Positions 58,301-64,000 of a stretch of 64,000 bases of DNA are shown here, one piece after another. The stretch is from JAHFUA01 sp963733935 (GTDB lineage: Bacteria; Acidobacteriota; Terriglobia; Terriglobales; Acidobacteriaceae), in the NCBI GenBank assembly GCA_963733935.1, contig CAVTEQ010000014.1:744001-808000 (forward strand), in the 5' to 3' direction. The number at the start of each line of letters is the position of its first letter. The first letter of the stretch is position 1. The translations under genes were made by a program, and so were the position numbers. The notes beneath the pieces were generated by a model. The model made no database searches, was not told the origin of the DNA, and was given only the letters and a program-made list of their open reading frames with translations.

Positions 58301-61300
58301 CGTGCCAGTGACCTGCACGGTCTGGGTCGCGCTGTTGTTGGTTGTTGTGGGATCAAACTCGTTGGCCACGGCCGTCGCCGTGTTATCAAACGTGCCCGTC
58401 TCCGCCGGCACGGCCAACGGCACCAGGATCAGGTTGACCGTCTTGGCGTTGGTGCTGCCAACCGCCAGCGTGCCGAAGTTGCAGTGGAGAGTGCCACTCG
58501 AAACCGCGCAATCCGTAAGATCGTCGATGCTGGCGAACACGGTATTTGCCGGCAAGATGTCGGTGAGCGTCACGCCGCTGGCGGGATTGGGACCGTTATT
58601 CGTCACCGTGATCTGGTAGGTCATGCTGCCGAACACCGGCACCGTGGGCGCGGATGCGGTCATGGCAACCGCAAGGTCGGCGGCCGGGCTGATGGCGAAG
58701 GGCACGGCGTTCGACGTGCCGCCACCCGGCGCCGGGTTGGTCACCGTGACATTGACGCTGCCCACAGTGGCTGATGTCCGAGGCCAGGATGGCCGCGGTA
58801 AGTTGCGTCGCGCTGACGAATGTGGTCGTTCGAGCATTGCCGCCGAAGTTCACCGCCGAGTTCGAGAGGAAGCCGGTGCCATTCACCGTCAGCGCGAAAG
58901 CCGGTCCACCCACCAGGACACCGGAAGGCGAAAGCGTTGTAATCGCGGGTACCGGATTCGGTGCGATTACCACAAACGTCGCTGGCGCGGACAGGCCTCC
59001 CCCCGGCGTCGGGTTGACAACCGTAATGTTGAAGTTACCCGCAGTAGTGACGTCCGAGGCGAGGATGGTCGCGGTTAGCTGCGTCGCGCTGACGAATGTA
59101 GTCGCGCGGCCGCTGCCGTTGAAGTCCACCGCCGAAGTGCTGACGAAGCCGGTGCCGTTCACCGTCAGAGTGAAGCCGCCCGAACCGGCAATCACAGAAG
59201 ATGGAGAAAGAGAGGTGATTGCGGGTGACGGGTTGTTCACCGTGAAGCTGAGGGCATTCGACGTCCCGCCGCCGGGCGCCGGATTGGTCACGGTGACGTT
59301 GAAGCTGCCGGCAGTGGCGATGTCCGATGCCAGGATCGCGGCAGTCAGTTGCGTGGCGCTGACGAACGTGGTGGTGCGAGCGCTGCCGTTGAAGTTTACC
59401 GTCGAGGTGGTGACGAAGTTCGCTCCGTTTACCGTCAGCGTGAAGGCCGCCGAACCGACAGAAGCACTCGACGGAGACAACGATGCGATCGTGGGTGCCG
59501 GGTTGTTCACCGTGAAGGTTAGGGCGTTCGATATGCCGCCGGGCGCCGGATTGGTCACGGTGACGTTGAAGGCGCCGGCGGTAGCAACGTCCGCGGCCAG
59601 GATGGCGGCGGTGAGCTGCGTGGCGCTGACGAACGTCGTGGTGCGAGGGTTTCCATTGAAGCTGACGCTCGAGCCGCTGGCGAAGTTTGTGCCATTCACC
59701 GTCAGGGTAAAGCCACTCCCACCTGCCAGCGCACTCGACGGTGATAACGATGTAAGCGATGGGCCCTGGCTCACCACGCTGAGAACAACGGAAGCAGGAT
59801 TGTACGTAACCTGCCAGCTCCCGCCGCTCAGCGCCGGCAGACCGACATTGGCGAACGTGCCGGAAATTGCGGTGGAGGTCAAAATGGTGAACGAATTCCC
59901 CACGACTGGGCTGAACCCATTGATCAGGCTCACATTGAGGGTGCCCGCCAGGCTGGCAGGTCCGACGACGTTAAGCTGAGAGTACTGAGTTCCTAACGTT
60001 GTCCCTCCGATCAGGATGTCCAGCGTTCCGGCCGAGCTCTGCGTGTAAGTGCCGCCGCCACTGACGGTGACAATGCCTGGCGCTGGAGTGTCACCCGGCT
60101 GAATCGCTCCGGCCGAGTTCAGGCTGCCGACAACCGCGCCACTGCCGGAAAGAATGGCAGTGCCGCTCAAGGTCACGCCGCTCGATGCGCTGAGGGATCC
60201 ATCTACCTGCGCAGTGCCGCCGCTCATCGCGAACGACGTTACCGAGTCAGTCGTGTGGATCGGTATGACGATAGAACCCGCGGTTTGCGTGTAGGAACCG
60301 GCACTCGAGAGATTGGCCGTGATAGTGGCCTGATTGACTACTGACAATCCGTTGTTGCCAATTTGCCCTTGCCCCTGGATCGTGTTGCCCGCGTTCGTGA
60401 GGGTGGAACCACCAGAGCTCTGGTTGATGATAGCCGTGCCGTTTCCGGAGGTGGACAGCGTCACCGCGCCACTTCCCGTGAGGGTTGTGTTCTGTCCGCC
60501 AGCGACCTGAAGCAGAGTCGTGTTGCCGGCCGCGCTGACCAGGATGGCGCCAGTGTTGTTGATCGTCCCTCGTACGACAGTGGTGCTGTTGTTGGCGGCA
60601 GTGTAGGTCCCGGTGTTGACCACCGCTCCATTGGCGGTACTGCCGTCGAGGGTGACGCTGTTGCTGGCGGCGGTCCCCATCGCCGCGCCGCCGCTGGTGC
60701 TCAACGTGCCGCCCTGCAAGGAAGCCCCACTGAGGAATTGCACCGAAGAGCCGGCGCCGCTGCCAGCGATCGTGCCACCCAGGCCAAGGACCGTCGTATT
60801 CACCTGGAGAGTTCCGCCGCCGGTTGCTTCCAGCAGATGCTGGTTGGTGACCGAGGCGGCGTTGATGAGCAGAGCGCCGCCAACGTTGGCGTTGATGGTG
60901 CCACCAGCTTGGTTGACGAGCGCCAGCCCGTTGTTACCGATCTGCCCCTGTCCCTGGATCAGGTTATTGACGTTTGTGAGCGTCGAGCCGCCGGAGGTCT
61001 GGTTGATGATCGGGGTGCCATTGCCCGAGGTGGACATCGTGAGCGTGCCACCGCCCGTCAGGAGGACGTTCTGCCCGCCAGTGATCTGAAGCAGAGTGAT
61101 GTTTCCGGCCGCATTGATCTGGATTGCGCCGGTGTTGTTGATCGTCCCGAGTAGGATGGTGGAGCTATTGTTTGCCCCGACGAAAACGCCTGCATTGGTG
61201 AGCGTTCCGTGAGTGCTTCCATCGAGCGTGATCGTAGTACTGGCCGCGGTTCCCAGCAGGCCGCCGTTGGTAGTCGCCAGGGTGCCGCCCTGGATGGTTG

Positions 61301-64000
61301 CTCCGTTCACGAATTGCACCGAGGAGGCCGCACCATCCACCGTGATCGTGCCGCCCTGATTGGTGACGACGGAGTTGTTCAAGGCCAGCGATCCGCCGCC
61401 GGTAGCTTGCATGGTGCCGGCGTTGCTGGGAGTGAGCGCATCGATGGTCAATGTGCGGCCCGGCACGTTGGCGTTGATGATCGCCTGGTTGACCAGCTTC
61501 AGCCCGTTGTTGCCGATCTCACCCTGTCCCTGGATGAGGTTGTTTGCATTGGTGAGGGTTGAGCCGCCCGAAGTCTGATTGATGATGGGCGTGCCGTTCC
61601 CAGACGTAGACATGGTGACCGTGCCACCACCCGTCAACGTCACGTTCTGGCCGCCGCGAATCTGCAGCAGGGTGATATTGCCCGCTGCGCTGAGCAGGAA
61701 CGAGCCGGTATTGTTGATGGTTCCCACCAGGATGGTGGAACTGTTGTTCGCCGCGGTGTAGGTGCCGGAGAGGGTGATCTGCTGGCCGAGGGTGCTTCCG
61801 TCGAGGGTAGCCGATGTGCTGGCAGCGGTGCCCAGCAATCCGCCGTTCGTAGCGGAGAGAGTTCCGCTCTGCAGCGTGACGCCGTTTACGAACTGCACCG
61901 TGGAACCGGCGGCATCCGCGCTGATGATGCCGCTCTTGTTATTGATGGTGGAAGCGGACAAGGCCAGAATGCCGCCTCCGGTAGCTTCGAAAGTGCCGGC
62001 GTTGGTAGGAGCGGCCGCGTCGATGGTCAGCGTCTTACCTGAGACATTGGCATTGATCGTTCCTGTATTGATCAGCGCCAGCCCGTTGTTGCCGATCTCT
62101 CCTTGTCCCTGGATGGTGTTGTCGGCATTGTTGAGAACTCCGCCGCCAGAGGTCTGATTGATGATCGGGGTACCGTTGCCGGAGGTGGACATGGTCACGG
62201 CTCCAGCGCCCGTCAGGTTGGTAGTTTGTCCGCCGGCAATTTGCAGTTGCGTGGTATTGCCGACGGCGGAGAGCAGGATTGCCCCGCTATTGTTGATGGT
62301 TCCCAGCAGGATGGTCGCGCTGTTGTTGGGCGCCGTGTAGGTGCCGGTGTTGTTCAGCGTCCCCTGGTGCGTGGGCGATCCATCCAGGGTTACGGATTGT
62401 GAGGGGGCAGTTCCCAGCACTCCACCATTCAGGGTATTCAGCGTGCCGCCTTGGATGGTTGTGGCGGTGAATTGCACCGTGCCGCCGTTGGCCAGGATGG
62501 TGCTGGCATTGTTGTTGACGGTTGTGCCGTTCACGGCCAGCGTGCCGCCGCTGGTGGCTTCCATCAGGTGCTGGTTGGTGACCGCCGCGGCGTCCACGGT
62601 CAGCGTGCCGGCGTTGGCATTAATCGTCCCGCCCGCCTGGTTGACCAGCGCCAGCCCATTGTTGCCGATCTCGCCTTGTCCCTGAATGGTGTTATCCACG
62701 TTGGTGAGCGTGCTGCCGCCGGACGTTTGATTGACGATCGCGGCGCCGTTGCCGGAGGTGGATAACGTCAGCGTGCCTCCGCCGGCCAGGCTCGTATTCT
62801 GGCCGCCGGCGACTTGCAGGAAAGTGTTGTTACCTGCAGCCGTGACCTGGATAGCGCCGGTATTGGTGATTGTTCCCCGTAGCACCGTGGCGCTGTTGTT
62901 GGCGCCGGTGTAGGTTCCAGCATTGATCAGCGCGCCCTGAGTGGTTCCATCCAATGTGGCGGTATTGCTGGCCGCGGTTCCTAGAACGCCTCCCGCGCTG
63001 CCGTTCAGCGTTCCACCCTGGACGGTGGTTCCATTCAAGAATTGCACCGCCGAGCCGCTGCCCGTGGAGCTGATGGTGCCGCCGGCGTTGTTGACGGTCG
63101 TGGTGGTCTGCAGCGTTCCGCCAGTGGTAGCCGCCAGGGTGCCCGCATTCGTGATTCCGTTAGGGTTGAGCAGCAGCGTCGCGGCGACATTGGCCTTGAT
63201 CGTCCCCGCCGCCTGGTTGACCAGCGCCAGACCGTTGTTGCCGATCTGGCCCCGACCCTGGATGGTGTTGTCCACGTTGGTGAGGGTGGCGCCGCCGGAA
63301 GTCTGGTTGATGATGGGAGTGCCGTTCCCGGAGGTGGAGAGCGTCAGCGTGCCCCCGCCCGACAGGCTCACGTTCCGGCCGCCGGCGATCTGCAGGAAAG
63401 TGTTGTTCCCAGCGGCGTTCACGGAAATCTGGCCGGAGTTGGAAATATTTCCGGCGATGGTCAGGGCCGTGTTGTTGCCGATGATGAGGCTGTCATTGGC
63501 GTCGATGGTCAGGTTGCCGACGCTGGCGCTGATGTCGAGCGTGACTTGCGACGCGACCGCGTTGCCGTTATCAATGCAAACGTTGACGCTGGTACTGTTG
63601 GGGACAACGCCGGTGCTCCACTTGGTGGTGTCGCTCCAATTGCCGGTTCCGCCCAGCCAGTTGGTGGTGGTGCCGGTGCAGGTGGTGGCGCTCGCCTGCA
63701 GAATCGGTGTGATCACCGTGGCAGTGTTGTCAACCGGATTGAACTCGATCTCGTTCTCCGCGGCGCTGGAAGCCACAATGATGCACCCTGAGGGACTGGT
63801 CGCGCAGGGGATGCCGCTGGCTGGGGCGATGGCCGCTATCGTCACCGTCACCGGGGTTCCCTGGGTCACGGTCCCCAGGTTGCAACTGAAGCTGCCGAGG
63901 CTGGCGGGCAAGCCGGTGGCATTGCACGAGCCCTGGCTCGGGGTGACGCTGTTCACGGTCAGGGAAGGTGAGAGTGCGGTGGCCAGCACCACGCCGGTGG
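55309..64000 (-). CDS. giant surface protein with tandem repeats, IPT, DUF11 and Ig-like modules (5' end beyond window)
   Basis: The minus-strand frame enters at the right edge, so the start is not visible; at least 2880 residues are present. In order: a beta-rich opening; six tandem repeats of about 192 residues (about 60.3-63.65 kb); a segment resembling autotransporter passengers (PGDTPAPGIVTVSGGGTY...); four IPT/TIG repeats (LSPSSALAGGSGFTLTVNG...); DUF11 repeats (TYQITVTNNGPNPASGVTLTDILP); a region (FNSALGDFTPFPL...IAPYFADVETDF) resembling the NIDO domain; more DUF11 and Ig-like domains; and a C-terminal membrane span (ALLLLLLIGLMLLVSCGGGG). Two +1 frame changes, at 58772 and 58096, break it. 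It should be an adhesin-like exported protein. Confidence 0.8.
60300..63650 (-). repeat. six tandem coding repeats of about 576 bp
   Basis: The conserved block beginning LQ(I/V)(A/R/T)GGQ recurs near + strand positions 63390, 62813, 62237, 61660, 61086 and 60507, giving spacings of 574-579 bases (192 codons). Each unit shares INQTSGGSTLTN and NGLALVNQ text. Unit-to-unit divergence is visible but modest. Confidence 0.8.

Noticed and set aside
60300..63650. Regularly spaced repeats that could suggest a CRISPR array
   Set aside because: The period is 576 bases in a continuous open frame with similar text throughout, so these are protein repeats, not short repeats with unique spacers. No cas genes are present.

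Overview
The window is GC-rich chromosomal DNA from what is most likely a member of the Acidobacteriota (Terriglobia, Koribacter-like). This is inferred from a cysteine-rich insertion in RpoB, the style of the ribosomal proteins, and the many palindromic and word-repeat elements. No rRNA or plasmid/phage backbone is present, and no search could be run to confirm the taxon.

Layout. 1-16.2 kb is the informational block on the + strand: tRNA-Thr(TGT), tRNA-Tyr, tRNA-Thr(GGT), tRNA-Gly, a small conserved ORF, tuf, rpmG, tRNA-Trp, secE, nusG, an aspartyl-protease-like gene, rplK, rplA, rplJ, rplL, rpoB, rpoC, closed by an intrinsic terminator. 16.3-23.8 kb is mostly on the - strand: mfd (interrupted), a DoxX protein, a saccharopine-dehydrogenase-like enzyme and an amino-acid permease coupled to a zinc-ribbon protein, with a + strand TonB-like protein between. 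23.9-25.5 kb holds a methyltransferase and two divergent HTH genes. 25.5-31.5 kb is an aromatic amino acid cluster (trpC-trpF-trpB-trpA, chorismate mutase, DAHP synthase, prephenate dehydrogenase). 31.6-33.4 kb is a CoA-transferase pair (scoA/scoB) split by a small ORF. 33.4-39.4 kb is on the - strand: a small membrane protein, mtnA, pyrE, a CPBP protease and uvrA. 39.4-45.6 kb is accessory: small ORFs, a repeat-rich gap, an STN-domain protein, a secreted protein, a STAS protein, a DUF4337 protein and a two-domain LigD. 45.7-64 kb is a cell-surface/signalling region: outer-membrane beta-barrel, CHASE2 adenylate cyclase, FecR/IPT/CARDB protein, and on the - strand a giant repeat protein that runs off the right edge.

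Two things stand out. First, about 24 loci carry the same unusual architecture: a short word of about 6-10 bases repeated in degenerate tandem, usually followed by its reverse complement, forming a long imperfect hairpin. Different loci use different words. Several right arms end within a few bases of a start codon that has no visible Shine-Dalgarno sequence, and some arms lie inside coding sequence (LigD linker, TrpA and saccharopine-dehydrogenase C-termini). Separate REP-like palindromes sit before rplJ and rpoB, and one interrupts mfd. Second, at least 11 single-base frame changes break otherwise well conserved genes (tuf, nusG, mfd, surface proteins). Nearly all are +1 insertions, which points to residual sequencing error rather than biology.
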